From: Russula earlei
Taxonomy: Eukaryota > Basidiomycota > Agaricomycetes > Russulales > Russulaceae
DNA length: 22,774 nt
Direction of reading: 5' to 3'
NCBI GenBank assembly: GCA_025769875.1
Contig: JAGFNK010000759.1
Location: 1-22,774, forward strand
The notes beneath the pieces were generated by a model, which saw nothing but the letters and a program-made list of their open reading frames with translations, was not told where the DNA came from and searched no databases. This document shows positions 7,218 through 18,507 of this stretch, in pieces. The translations under genes were made by a program, and so were the position numbers. How positions within the stretch are numbered: position 1 is the stretch's first letter; each line of letters starts with the position of its first letter.

Positions 7218-9126
7218 ATGGTACTTGAATTAAACGACCAGTCAAAGCAGAAGTACCCGGACTCGACTCGGTTCAGCTCTGGAAACCACCAGTCGCAGTC
7301 GGTTCGTTTTTTTTTTTTTTTTTTTTCCGATGCTTTCGCCAACTTTATCCGTCGTCTTCTGCAGCTGCCCGACGCAGTGGTAACCAATCGATTGCAAGCA
7401 GACGCGGAGAGCCCCACCACATCGCGAATCACAACCTCGAGGGATCCTTACAACATCGGCCATGGCCTTAAGTCAGACGCAGAGATTGCAGAGTTACGCA
7501 GTCGAAAGCGGGGTAAACACCTCGCCAGTTATCATCGTCGCCAGAATGATGTTGGCTCGCCCCATTTCTTCTCTTGAACCTTGCCTCTCACGCGCGCGTT
7601 TATGCACAGCTCATCGCTTCTCTCCTAAAGCCCATGGAGGAACACACAGAGGATGCTAGGAACGAAGAGAATCTTTTTCGGTTGCCCGTAAGCTGTCTCC
7701 TACCATGCTCGCAGTCGTCCAAACTTGAACGTGATAAGATTAAAATTGCCGTGAGGGCGAGTCTCATCGCTAATATTGTCCTCGCGGTGCTACAAGGTTA
7801 GAACCTCCTGTGATCGTTGATTTTCACCCAACCAATATTTGGCACAGTATATGCTGCTGTCTCATCGGCCTCCCTGTCGATCTTGACTACTGGAATCGAC
7901 TCCATATCCGATGTCAGCAGCAATTTCGTCCTTTATTTCCTGCATCGGAAGGCAAACAGGATGGATGTCAACAAGTGGCCTGTGGGTGGCGCGCGCTTGG
8001 AGACCATAGGCAATGTGATCTACGGTATAACATATTTTTAACATTCGCGACGTCATTAACCCAACTCCTGCAGGTTTTCTGTGCGAATGTTGATACTTTC
8101 CATGCACCGAGCTAGTCGTGATTTGCGTTTAGTATGGGCTCCGTGAACTTTGTCGTAATCGTGGAGTCTTTGCGGGAGCTTATCAAACACGGTGGCGGGT
8201 CTTTGAATAAGTTTCACATACCATCAATTGTGGCTGTGGGTGCCGCGTTAGGTGGGCATGCTCGTTTATCCGGTTTTGCTGCGCTAATTGGCTTGAAGGA
8301 GTCAAGTTTCTTCTATTTCTCTACTGCTACTCGTTACGTTCCAAGTCGAGCCAGGTTGCGGTGCTCTGGGAAGACCACCGCAACGACCTGTTTATAAACT
8401 CTTTTGGTGAGGTTTCTTTTTTACGTCGAACGATATCGTATACCGATCTGAGTGCACAGGTCTCCTCATGTCAGCTGGAGGCGGCAGACTAGCTTGGTGT
8501 ATGCTCTGCCTTTCTCGAGTCCCTTTTTTCTAATAACACGCGAAATACAGATTTGGACCCGATTGGAGCGATAATTGTAAGTGACATGTCCCACAGGTGG
8601 CCTACCGCAATTCATTTTTACATAGATTGCGCTTGGAGTAATCGTGGCGTGGAGTCGCACCATCTACTCACAGTTTGAGCTCCTGGCGGGAAAATCAGCC
8701 CCTCATGATTTCCTCCAGCTTATCATTTATAAGGCGATGACATTCAGCAACGAAATCGAGAAAATCGATACTGTTCGCGCTTATCACGTGCGTCGTTCAT
8801 AATGATTATTTATTAAATGTTCATTAAATCATCTTCAGAGTGGCCCTGTTCGTTTTGGCGCTCTCGTTTCCTTTCCTGGCAATTGATAAGTTCTTAAGGA
8901 TTATTTCGTCGAAGTTGACGTCGTGATGGATGCGAATACGCCGTTATGGAAAGCCCACGATATCAGTCAGCAATTGCAGGATAAGATAGAGGTCTTACCA
9001 AACGTCGGCAGGGCATTCGTCCATGTCGATCACGAGACGACACATCTCCCGGTCAGCCGCATTGATTGCAACCACCATCTCCCTCTCACACAGCTATATC
9101 CACAGGAGCATCGAAAGCACATCTGA
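7218..9126 (+). CDS. Cation diffusion facilitator (CDF) metal transporter, 408 aa
   Basis: Model exons: 7218-7301, 7365-7550, 7610-7687, 7739-7796, 7848-8024, 8074-8080, 8133-8251, 8299-8406, 8460-8498, 8551-8576, 8626-8787, 8839-8847, 8899-9051, 9106-9126; total 1,227 nt, exactly 409 codons. Family landmarks: RSRKRGKHLASYHRRQND and LIASLLKPMEEHTEDAR before TM1; TM2 with D153SISD157; KWPVGGARLETIGNVIYG; TM5 with D262HRND266; C-terminal cytosolic domain with YFVEVDVVMD and HVDHETTHLPEHRK. The two DxxxD pairs are those of the Mn/Fe-type CDF branch rather than the HxxxD of Zn-CDFs, so Mn2+ (or Fe2+) export from cytosol to an organelle or the cell surface is the likely role, by proton antiport. 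Introns are 47-63 nt. The start is the first in-frame ATG (ccccATGg). The first intron (7302-7364) removes a T20 tract that would otherwise encode poly-Phe. The N-terminal 30 residues are least certain. Confidence 0.88.
7307..7326 (+). repeat. Poly(T) tract, 20 nt, in intron 1 of the CDF gene
   Basis: Twenty consecutive T residues lie just after the GTTCG donor of the proposed 63-nt first intron. If unspliced it would encode six to seven phenylalanines, unlike CDF N-termini. Length is likely polymorphic. Confidence 0.8.
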
Positions 9127-9614
9127 TCAATACAATGTTTCACTCTACCGACGACTGGTCCGGTTCCCGCACGTGAAACTGGGTCGGGCTCACCTTGCGG
9201 CACATGGAAGCGAGATCCGTGTATGTGATTATGTGATGTATATAGATTATAATGAATAGAACGTGAAAAACTGAGAATTAAGATTAAAAAAAGTTCGTAT
9301 GGGATCAATATGGATAAGGAACAAGGTACAATTAGCTGCCTTATTGAAATGTAACGAGTATTCGGGACTCAAAATTTTGTGGGACCGAAATTGAGTACGT
9401 TGCGCGTTATCCTATCTAGCTGCGCTTCAACAACGACTTGGCGAGTTACTGCTTATGGCTCTTTGTTTGACACGGTAACCATGTTAAAGTGTTTCGTAGT
9501 GCAGCCCTGTATGTGTTGATAGTTACCGGTTAGCGATCACTAGCAGGAATGAATGACTGTTGTACTGTAGCAGATGTCAACGTACTCTCCCTTGAAGCGT
9601 GAATCTCCTTCCTG
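9127..9614. other. Intergenic, 3' flank of the CDF gene
   Basis: AT-rich 3' flank (for example around 9225-9300). No gene or repeat is supported. Confidence 0.4.
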
Positions 9615-9950
9615 TCAAGTACAGCGGATATCGGTGTCGTCAGAGCTGTGCCATTCAAGTTGGTTACCCCGATTCAAGGTTTTCCAGTATGGGGTCGAAC
9701 GCAGAGAAGTACATTTACCAACCATTATTGCACTGCACAAAAAAAAGGGTTGACATAGAAATCCAACGGAAAAGTATACCTCAGTGCCGTTACCCTTGGG
9801 CATTGAGGCAAGCGTGACTTCGGACTGGTATTCTATCTCTATAATATGACGGGAAACAATGGTGCGTTTGCTCTCAGTCGTGGATGTCGAGGAAATCGTT
9901 CGATCATCCTGACCTTCGGGCTGGGAGACATGTGCATTATCGGCAGTCAT
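9615..9950 (-). CDS. Tentative small protein gene, two or three exons
   Basis: The ATG at 9950 has a good fungal context (accaacATGac). Exon 1 (9780-9950) encodes a polar 57-residue segment (MTADNAHVSQPEGQDDRTIS ... MPKGNGTE). A well-formed 47-nt intron (9733-9779, GTATAC, TGTCAAC branch, T8 tract, GTGCAG) follows. The next exon reads CNNGW and stops at 9715, or splices again at GTAAAT to give CNNGCSDDTDIRCT ending at 9615. No signal peptide, TM segment or known family. The C-terminus is not a CaaX box, so a mating-pheromone precursor is not supported. The main evidence is the start context and clean intron. Confidence 0.35.
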   Translation of the reverse strand: MTADNAHVSQPEGQDDRTISSTSTTESKRTIVSRHIIEIEYQSEVTLASMPKGNGTEVYFSVGFLCQPFFLCSAIMVGKCTSLRSTPYWKTLNRGNQLEWHSSDDTDIRCT

Positions 9951-12159
9951 GTTGGTTGTCTTGACCCGCTGTCTTCGTGACGCAAATGTTCACCCTTCAT
10001 CTGTGGGGGTATTTCTTGTCGTGAGTGTGCTCGTTGGCTGCATTAAATTCCGATTCGTGCGCTGCATCCTATGCATATTCTGTAAAGGAACTCCCGAAAA
10101 TCGGAGGCACGGGATGAATTGAGCCAGGAAGGTTCAAGCTGCGATACTTCTTGTAGTTGAAAGATGTGGCGGCGCGGGGTTCCACTTTCCGCTGACCCCC
10201 GTAGTATTTCTCGCAGTCGCAGTAATAGACGGAACGGTAGGGTATATGTCATGCAAGTGGTCTAAGTGCCTGATGAGCAGCGCCAGCTGTAGCTGAGAGG
10301 TAACAACGATATGAGGGTATCAGCATTTCGGGAAATTTCTGATGAAGCTTTGCGGCGGTATTGGAGGCCTTACGCTGAGTCTTAATTTCGTCACGTGTTG
10401 TACTTCTCTCGCTCTCGCGAGACGAAAGATTCGTCAGATCTTCGTTGTCGAATCTTACGACGACGAACATGCCATTTATGAGAACCGTGACATACCCACT
10501 TGCAGTCCTTGTCTTCGCGCTTTTCACTCTCTACTGCCAGACCATGTCTATTGTCATGTCCCAGTTCTACATTGAACCCTCACTCACTCACAGACAACTG
10601 GCCAACTCCCGAACCTGTTGCTCATCATGATGTGCCCCGGCCTCAGCTGCCTACTGTAAGGTGTCCCACTGGCCTTGGAATCATTCACGCGCCACAGGTC
10701 ACACATGCGTTCACGCGTTTGGTCTCGCATCCCTATGTGTCCCCTCTCGTCTTGTCTTTCATCCTCCAATCGTCGTCCCTCCTTTCTTTCCTGCATCGAC
10801 GTCATCGACTTCCCAGGCCTTCTTTCTCTCAAGATCCCACGCCACGCTTCTCTCGCACGCCTCCTCGGTCGCGAACGTCATGTTTCACGTCAGGTGGTGA
10901 AAAATGCACTCAGGAGGCCCGAGTGAGGCATGCATAAATGTGTTGTTTTGTTGAACTGTAGTACATTTTAATACATGATTTTCCGTGACTGGCAATGCCT
11001 CATGTGCAGTTGAAAGTTATTATGATCTGATTCAATGGACTCACAAATGTACCTCCATCATGAGACGATCATGAGATGGTCCGTGCTGGTGAGCGGTGGA
11101 AAAAGTACTTATTGTCTCATGAGGCAAACATAATATGATCTATTGCTAGCGATTCCCTTCGAGATTGTCAAATTCATCGATACACGATGTGATGGCACTG
11201 GTCTCATACGTCGAATGTGAGACGATGACGGAACTCATACATACATCAATTGCAAAATTCACGTAAGCTCTTCGGGCCATACGTGACAAAAGGTTTTTTT
11301 CTTTTTTTCCTGATGGTGGTAGGGAAGGAGAGAACCCATAACTTACACAAAATAGCTCCACGTAAAAGACGTCTGGGACATGCCCGGAACTCGAACACAA
11401 ACGACACGCGATCGGAAGGCTTTCCCTCAAAGTCATTTCCGTTTTCTGTGGTCCATGCCAAGCTTTGCGTTACGAACTGCACCTTGCAGCCAGTAAGGTG
11501 TCGCTGTTACCAACGTCGTCAGTTAATATAATTTATCAAACATGTTCGCGAGCAACTTCAATTTCACATTTCTGCGTTTCGGACTGGGCTAGGCTGGTAG
11601 CTATTGAAACTGACGTGGCGTAACCAGGATGTGTCAATGGGAATAAGCTTCCCAAGTAGAAATTGGCCCTACGATGCTTCGCACAAGCCCGAGAAAGAGC
11701 TGCTGCTGTGTACATCTGTACATTGTGAACTGTTATGCGATCAGCGTAATTGGGCCTCTACGTGGGTCACCCCTGTCAAACCCTTTTAGCCATTAATCGG
11801 GTTCGTGAACTGTGTGCGGATCTACGGATCAGGATAATGAGCCAAAGGCAACATGAAGCGTAATACTAGACAGTCAATACGATATGTGATTGTTTGCATA
11901 TGATGACCGGGCAGGACCATCCCCACAGTGTTGCGAGTAACTTGAACCTCCCTCAGATATTGGAGCAAGAACGGGCGAGCGGTTCAGCGGTGGTCGGATT
12001 TAGAACTCGAGAAGCGGGTCGGGTCAGACTTTGACCCGACCGTCGGGCAACATTTCAACAAAGAGAAGAGGATCTCTCCTATAGTGCGGCGATGGTTGTG
12101 CTTCTGAACTGAATTTCATCCCCTAGGACAACGCCGAGTCCACGACGCGGAGGATACCG
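9951..12159. other. Gene-poor 2.2-kb stretch
   Basis: Nothing here is confidently a gene. A plus-strand frame near 10471 starts with a signal-anchor-like MPFMRTVTYPLAVLVFALFT but has no continuation I can justify. A plus-strand GTAAGG...CACAG intron-like segment lies at 10656-10697. A CT-rich tract at about 10740-10870 looks like a fungal 5' leader but no reading frame follows it. Minus-strand frames at 10043-10527 and 11146-11482 show no motifs. The region may hold a decayed gene or lineage-specific small genes. Confidence 0.4.
12017..12041. repeat. Perfect 10-bp inverted repeat, 5-bp spacer
   Basis: GGTCGGGTCA (12017-12026) and TGACCCGACC (12032-12041) are exact reverse complements around GACTT. 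The site is 118 bp upstream of the ATG at 12160, so an operator-like role for that gene is possible. Confidence 0.55.
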
Positions 12160-12633
12160 ATGTATCAAGAGTACTGTATCCTCGCCCTCACCTTTCTCCT
12201 CTCTATTCCATCCTCGATTTCCCACGAGGATAGCGCGTCGGGGCCTCTCGACGTCGATTTAGAGGAGTCGTTTGTTCGATATCCAACCGAAGGGGGCTCC
12301 GTCATCGTTGCCAAGCCATTAAATCAGCGCCCGATCGAAGATCCAGTCCTTGAAGATTATGTTCACGTTCTTGTCGCGTGCTTGCTCGCGCTCATGCTCA
12401 CCGCGCTGTTGGGGCTATTTATCCGACATTACGGGCTGACAATGCCCCGATTGACGCGCTCGCCGGGACCCGGATCGACGCCACAAAGTCCTGTAGCGGA
12501 GGATGCGGAGAAACAACCAGGACGAAACGCGAGTCAAGTTGGACGTATCTTCGGTTTCGAGCAGTCGGAGAAGACAGCAGAGGCAACGCAGCTGCCAGTG
12601 AAACCGAAAGCAGCGTATTTGAAATGGCGATAG
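12160..12633 (+). CDS. Hypothetical single-pass membrane protein, 157 aa
   Basis: Intronless frame beginning with a signal peptide (MYQEYCILALTFLLSIPSSI, cleavage probably near SHEDS), a short acidic lumenal/extracellular part (residues about 22-65), one strong transmembrane helix (about 67-88, within YVHVLVACLLALMLTALLGL), then a basic-start cytosolic tail (RHYGLTMPRLTR) rich in Pro, Ser and charged residues, ending AAYLKWR. The charge distribution fits type I topology. A polyadenylation-like AATAAA sits 12 nt after the stop. Codon use is GC-rich at third positions as in the neighbouring genes. No family recognised; an intron inside cannot be excluded. Confidence 0.55.
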   Translation: MYQEYCILALTFLLSIPSSISHEDSASGPLDVDLEESFVRYPTEGGSVIVAKPLNQRPIEDPVLEDYVHVLVACLLALMLTALLGLFIRHYGLTMPRLTRSPGPGSTPQSPVAEDAEKQPGRNASQVGRIFGFEQSEKTAEATQLPVKPKAAYLKWR

Positions 12634-12644
12634 CGTGTAAATTA

Positions 12645-12650
12645 AATAAA
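12645..12650 (+). terminator. Polyadenylation signal AATAAA
   Basis: Canonical hexamer in a short AT-rich stretch 12 nt downstream of the stop of the membrane protein gene. It is rather close to the stop, so the functional site could lie further on. Confidence 0.4.
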
Positions 12651-12738
12651 CAGCGTCGTGTCACGTGAATAGGCGCAGTGCCGCGCCCGCCATGGCCATG
12701 TGTATCCAAGTCTGCCAGAGTCCTTTGCTCTGCATTTT

Positions 12739-12763
12739 CCCTCCCTTTTAACCCTCCCTTTTA
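12739..12763 (+). promoter_or_regulatory. Direct repeat CCCTCCCTTTTA x2 in kinase upstream region
   Basis: Two identical 12-mers separated by one base, about 120 bp upstream of the kinase ATG, inside a pyrimidine-rich stretch. This looks like a core promoter or transcription-start region, as is common in fungi; no TATA box is nearby. Confidence 0.4.
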
Positions 12764-12882
12764 CCGGTCCTTTAGCACATACCTCTATTCTAGCTCTTTT
12801 TATCATTCGAGCTGGTCTTTTATCAACGACATACCACATTGCACTTGGCGTATACCCTCAAGGCTACCAGCTGAGTGCACCA

Positions 12883-14995
<2,113 letters not shown>

Positions 14996-15169
14996 ACAAT
15001 TTCTTGTGATTGCATAACCTCTACGTCATTGGCTACACACTATCTTTCCTCACACTTCTTACCCTTGTTCCACTACGATGTATAAAAGGTTAAAGCATTA
15101 ATATCCGTGGTGGACTGTACAAATGTGGTGCTAATGAAAGCTCTTTTCACGGTTAACTACCCCCGATTG
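14996..15169. other. Convergent 3' intergenic spacer
   Basis: 174 bp separate the stop codons of the kinase (+) and AP-3 delta (-). The short shared spacer means 3' UTRs may overlap. No clear AATAAA for either gene. Confidence 0.5.
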
Positions 15170-18100
15170 TCATTCTGTGACTGTCCGTTTTGGCCTTGCA
15201 GACGATGCTCCCTTCTTCGGGCGCTTCACCTTTATGGGTTCGGGGGTTCTCGCACGAGGGATCTCCTCGTCAACCACGTAAGCCGGAAATGACGAGAGCA
15301 CCTGAGGCATAGTATCGGTAGAGGAAGAGCGAGTGGCAACAGCTGGGATAAGAGGCGGTTTGGCGTCGGGCGGTGGAACGACGCCTTCCGGCATTTCTCC
15401 GCTCTTATCAACCACAAAGGGCTCGGAGGGGATGACGGATGCCGAGTCACGCAACAGACTGGGGTATTGGGGTTCCTCGACTTGTGTACGCAAAAATCAG
15501 CTTTTTCAGGGGGCGGGAAGATCACTGTATGTGCGGACCTCGTGATAGCGGTGGAAGGTCATCTAGACGGACGACTGGTATGGAATCGATGTCATTTGCA
15601 GATGGGGCCGAGGACGGCCTATCTGCGATATAGTATGGGTCGTGTCTGCGGAATTCAATCCTTTCCAGCCGCCGCTGCTTTGTATAAGTTCAGTTCAAAT
15701 GTTTTTGGTTTTGTTTTGAGGGTGGTGGTGGGGAGTCAGATGAGTTTTTGAAACTGAACACTAGCTTTCAACTCGCCTTTTCGCGCTCTATTCTCTCTTC
15801 TTCCGTTTCTGAAAGTCCCACAGAAGGAATGGGGTCAGTCTGGGAGCTGAGGATCGCGTCCTTGGAACTCTTCTCTTTGCCTTTACCTTTACCCTTTCCC
15901 TTACCCTTAACCTTCTTTTTAGTTGAGAGGCGTTCGTCGCCTTCGGTACCATCAACGGTGCTTGCGTCGGGAAGTGTAAACTCTCGTGGAGGAGAGGCAA
16001 TCCAAGTATCAAGATCAAGGGAATCTGGAACTGGAATACTGTCTTGGGCAGAAACGTTGACAGAATTGAGCTCGTACACAGAGAAAAGTGGGTTGATTAG
16101 GAGCAGGCTTTTTGGGTAGGTGGGGGTCTGGCTCAGGCTGGTTCCATGATCAGTAATCATGTCTTGTTCCGGAGAAAAGGATGCAAGATCGGCACGAATG
16201 AAGTTGAATAACTGCACAGCGTTCGCGGCCTAAAGCAATCATCTTCGATGGGAAAAATGTAATGGCATCAAAATCGGACGCACTCGTTCCTGTACGTCTA
16301 TTTCAAAGTGGGAGGTGAAGGTCTTGAGTCGCGAAATAAGTGTGTCCACAACTTCTCTGACATCTTGGAGTCTTCCATTGTCCCAGTTTTGTGATAGTTC
16401 CATGGACCATGCTCCAAAAAGTTTTACCGCGGTCTGAAGGTAAACCCCAATGGTCTCGGGGGCGAGAAGCGAGACATTTGGTTGAAGCAGATGTGGCAGA
16501 AGCTTCTGTGGTTCTGCAATTTCTCTGTTCTGCAGGTTATCATAATTGCCAGGGATATACTGAGGTCTATCACCTGCTGTTCTCTCCACAAATCCATGCC
16601 GCAGCCCATAAAACCTCTGCACAGCTACCTTCTTCTTGCGAATTAGCGAGGAACGTATCATCACGCAGTAACCTTGTCATTAGTTCGACAGCCCAGCGAT
16701 TGACACCTCTAACTCTTGCAACGATATCGACCAGTTGGCCTCTGATCTGGTCGCCGACTTTGACGGTTGCGACATAAGTCAGGTCCAGGAGAACGGATAG
16801 GTACCATTGGAAGTCTACGACATTGTCGTACGTGTCATGCGAGCACATTGCGAGAAGCCGCTGGACAACTGCGAGGCGATAAGAGGAAAGCTGCGTTGGG
16901 GCAAGGATAGGCCCCGTCCCATTGGAGGTCGACGAGGAGATATTTTGCGTGAGTGATTGAGCTGCCGCAGGGAAAGGAGAGACGTCTGGGCGGACAAGGT
17001 ATGATAGGAGTTGCTGCACGATCGATTGGAGATTATCTCTCGTGACCTGGGGTGGTGTCACACATCCACGTTTGACAAAAAACAGTAGCAAGGAAGAGAG
17101 CACACCATGGCCGAAAGTAGATCAAGGGCACGCATGCGAATGCTTAGGTCTTGATCATTGATACTAGATAATATCATGTCTTGATATTGTGCTACTAGAT
17201 TACGATGTGTGGGAACTATTTTTGCAAGCGCTAAAAAAGCAATATATTTCACTTTCTCTTTCAGTTAGACAAACTCTGAGCTGGATATTATATTTTCTTA
17301 CAATTCTGGTCTGGGTCCTGGAGAAATGTTGCCAGTTTAGTGACGCATAACTCAGCAAGCGAGTCACCGGACGCGTGCTGTAGCATCCCCCCGACGATAC
17401 AAGTATGCACACACTCGTATAGAAGGGATATGGCCGGTGTTGTGGATATGAGTTGCGTTATCGGAGGCTGGAGTTTTTTCACCAGGCGGGGCTCATGTGG
17501 CGAAAGAAAGCCAAACTACGGTTCGGTTAACTTACGCTGTTTGACTTATTTCACAATCGCTCACCAACTTGATCAGTTTTATAAGCATCCAATTGTTGGA
17601 CGATGTAGTCATCAATCGGAAGAGCTGAGGGGCGAGTGAAAGATAGTCTGCCGGCTCTCTTCGAACCATCTCACAAAGAACGTTGATGGTTGCAGCGACG
17701 ACGCCTGTGATAATGACCGTGGGTTCATTAGAGGTTTAACATCAAATCACTTACCAGCGTCTTGGTCTTCTAGTCTCTCTTTGAGCCGTGTGAGGGCGAA
17801 CGGAGTAGCTTCAGGATATTTTACGAGTGCCTTATAGACAGCAATAACCGCTCTCTTGCGTATGTGTGGTTTTGAGTGGTTGAGCATTGTCACGATGTCG
17901 TGAGAGAGATCCCGAGCCAGGTCTGGGGAGATGGTATGGGAGAGCCCGTTTAGGCTGATGGCGATATCATGAGGGTTTGAGGTTAGATCCTGTAATGCCA
18001 TTATGTGGAAAAGCCTATAGCAAGTACTTTCTGACCTCACCTTCTTCAAGAGGTTTGTCGTAAGCATCAAGACATCAGTGTCAGGTCCAAATGATTGGGT

Positions 18101-18410
18101 CGCAGCCAAGTATCCGACCGCCTTGAGATGATACTTGGGTGATGACATGACCTCCACAACATGAAAGGACGCCCAAGACATATCATAACCAAGCATTTCC
18201 AGCTTTCATATCCCAATTTCAGAAACGAGGTGTTCTAAACGCAGCGTGACTTACATATGTGAGTTTGAGGACTGCGCCAGCCTTGAGTCCCATATCTTTA
18301 CTCTTGACCTCCTGTCTGATTTCGTTAACAGCTTGAGCAATAAACTTCGCTTCATCCTTTTTGTTCGCGCGTAGGCCGCGTATAAGGTCTTGCAGTGTCC
18401 TTTCCCACAT
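15170..18410 (-). CDS. apl5: AP-3 adaptor complex subunit delta, about 890 aa
   Basis: Minus-strand exons, 5' to 3': 18255-18410, 18041-18202, 17755-17989, 17565-17704, 17302-17515, 17106-17251, 16574-17046, 16284-16524, 15773-16229, ?-15677 to 15539, 15170-15480. It starts MWERTLQDLIRGLRANKKDE and continues with LKLTY, LEMLGYDMSWASFHVVEVMS, YHLKAVGYLAATQSF, KPHIRKRAVIAVYKAL, DQNLKYIAFLALAKI and WAVELMTRLLRDD, the adaptin N-terminal HEAT solenoid; then a hinge with a (KG)n run and SETEEERIEREKA, DPYYIAD, and a Pro-rich end. AP-3 delta is a large subunit of the coat that sorts cargo from Golgi/endosomes to the vacuole. All junctions keep frame except the intron at about 15678-15772: exon 9 ends in phase 1, while the next exon (QRRLERIEF) needs phase 0, so a one-base indel, a sequence error or an unseen splice site is present. 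A divergent promoter is shared with the gene at 18508. Confidence 0.88.
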
Positions 18411-18507
18411 GAGCGACGCAAGCGGACGAATCTTTCGTGCAGACGGAAGCGGGGACGCTCACGCTAATTAATAATAACCAACCTGTGTAAGGACCGGGCC
18501 GCTCGAA
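18411..18507. promoter_or_regulatory. Divergent promoter, 97 bp, AP-3 delta / broken meiotic-like gene
   Basis: Only 97 bp lie between the ATG of AP-3 delta (minus) and the ATG of the next gene (plus), so both leaders and the core promoter must fit here or overlap coding sequence. Contains ctaattaataata at about 18465; no other motif recognised. Confidence 0.6.

Noticed and set aside
9615..9950. Basidiomycete mating-pheromone precursor
   Set aside because: Small and spliced near the 3' end, but no CaaX terminus and no pheromone receptor gene nearby.
11375..11410. B-box-like GTTCGAGTTCC on the minus strand (possible tRNA)
   Set aside because: The box has an extra base, no A box or acceptor stem fits at the right distance, and no cloverleaf could be drawn.
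15333..15751. Plus-strand frames of 64-94 codons
   Set aside because: They are antisense shadows of the last AP-3 delta exons.
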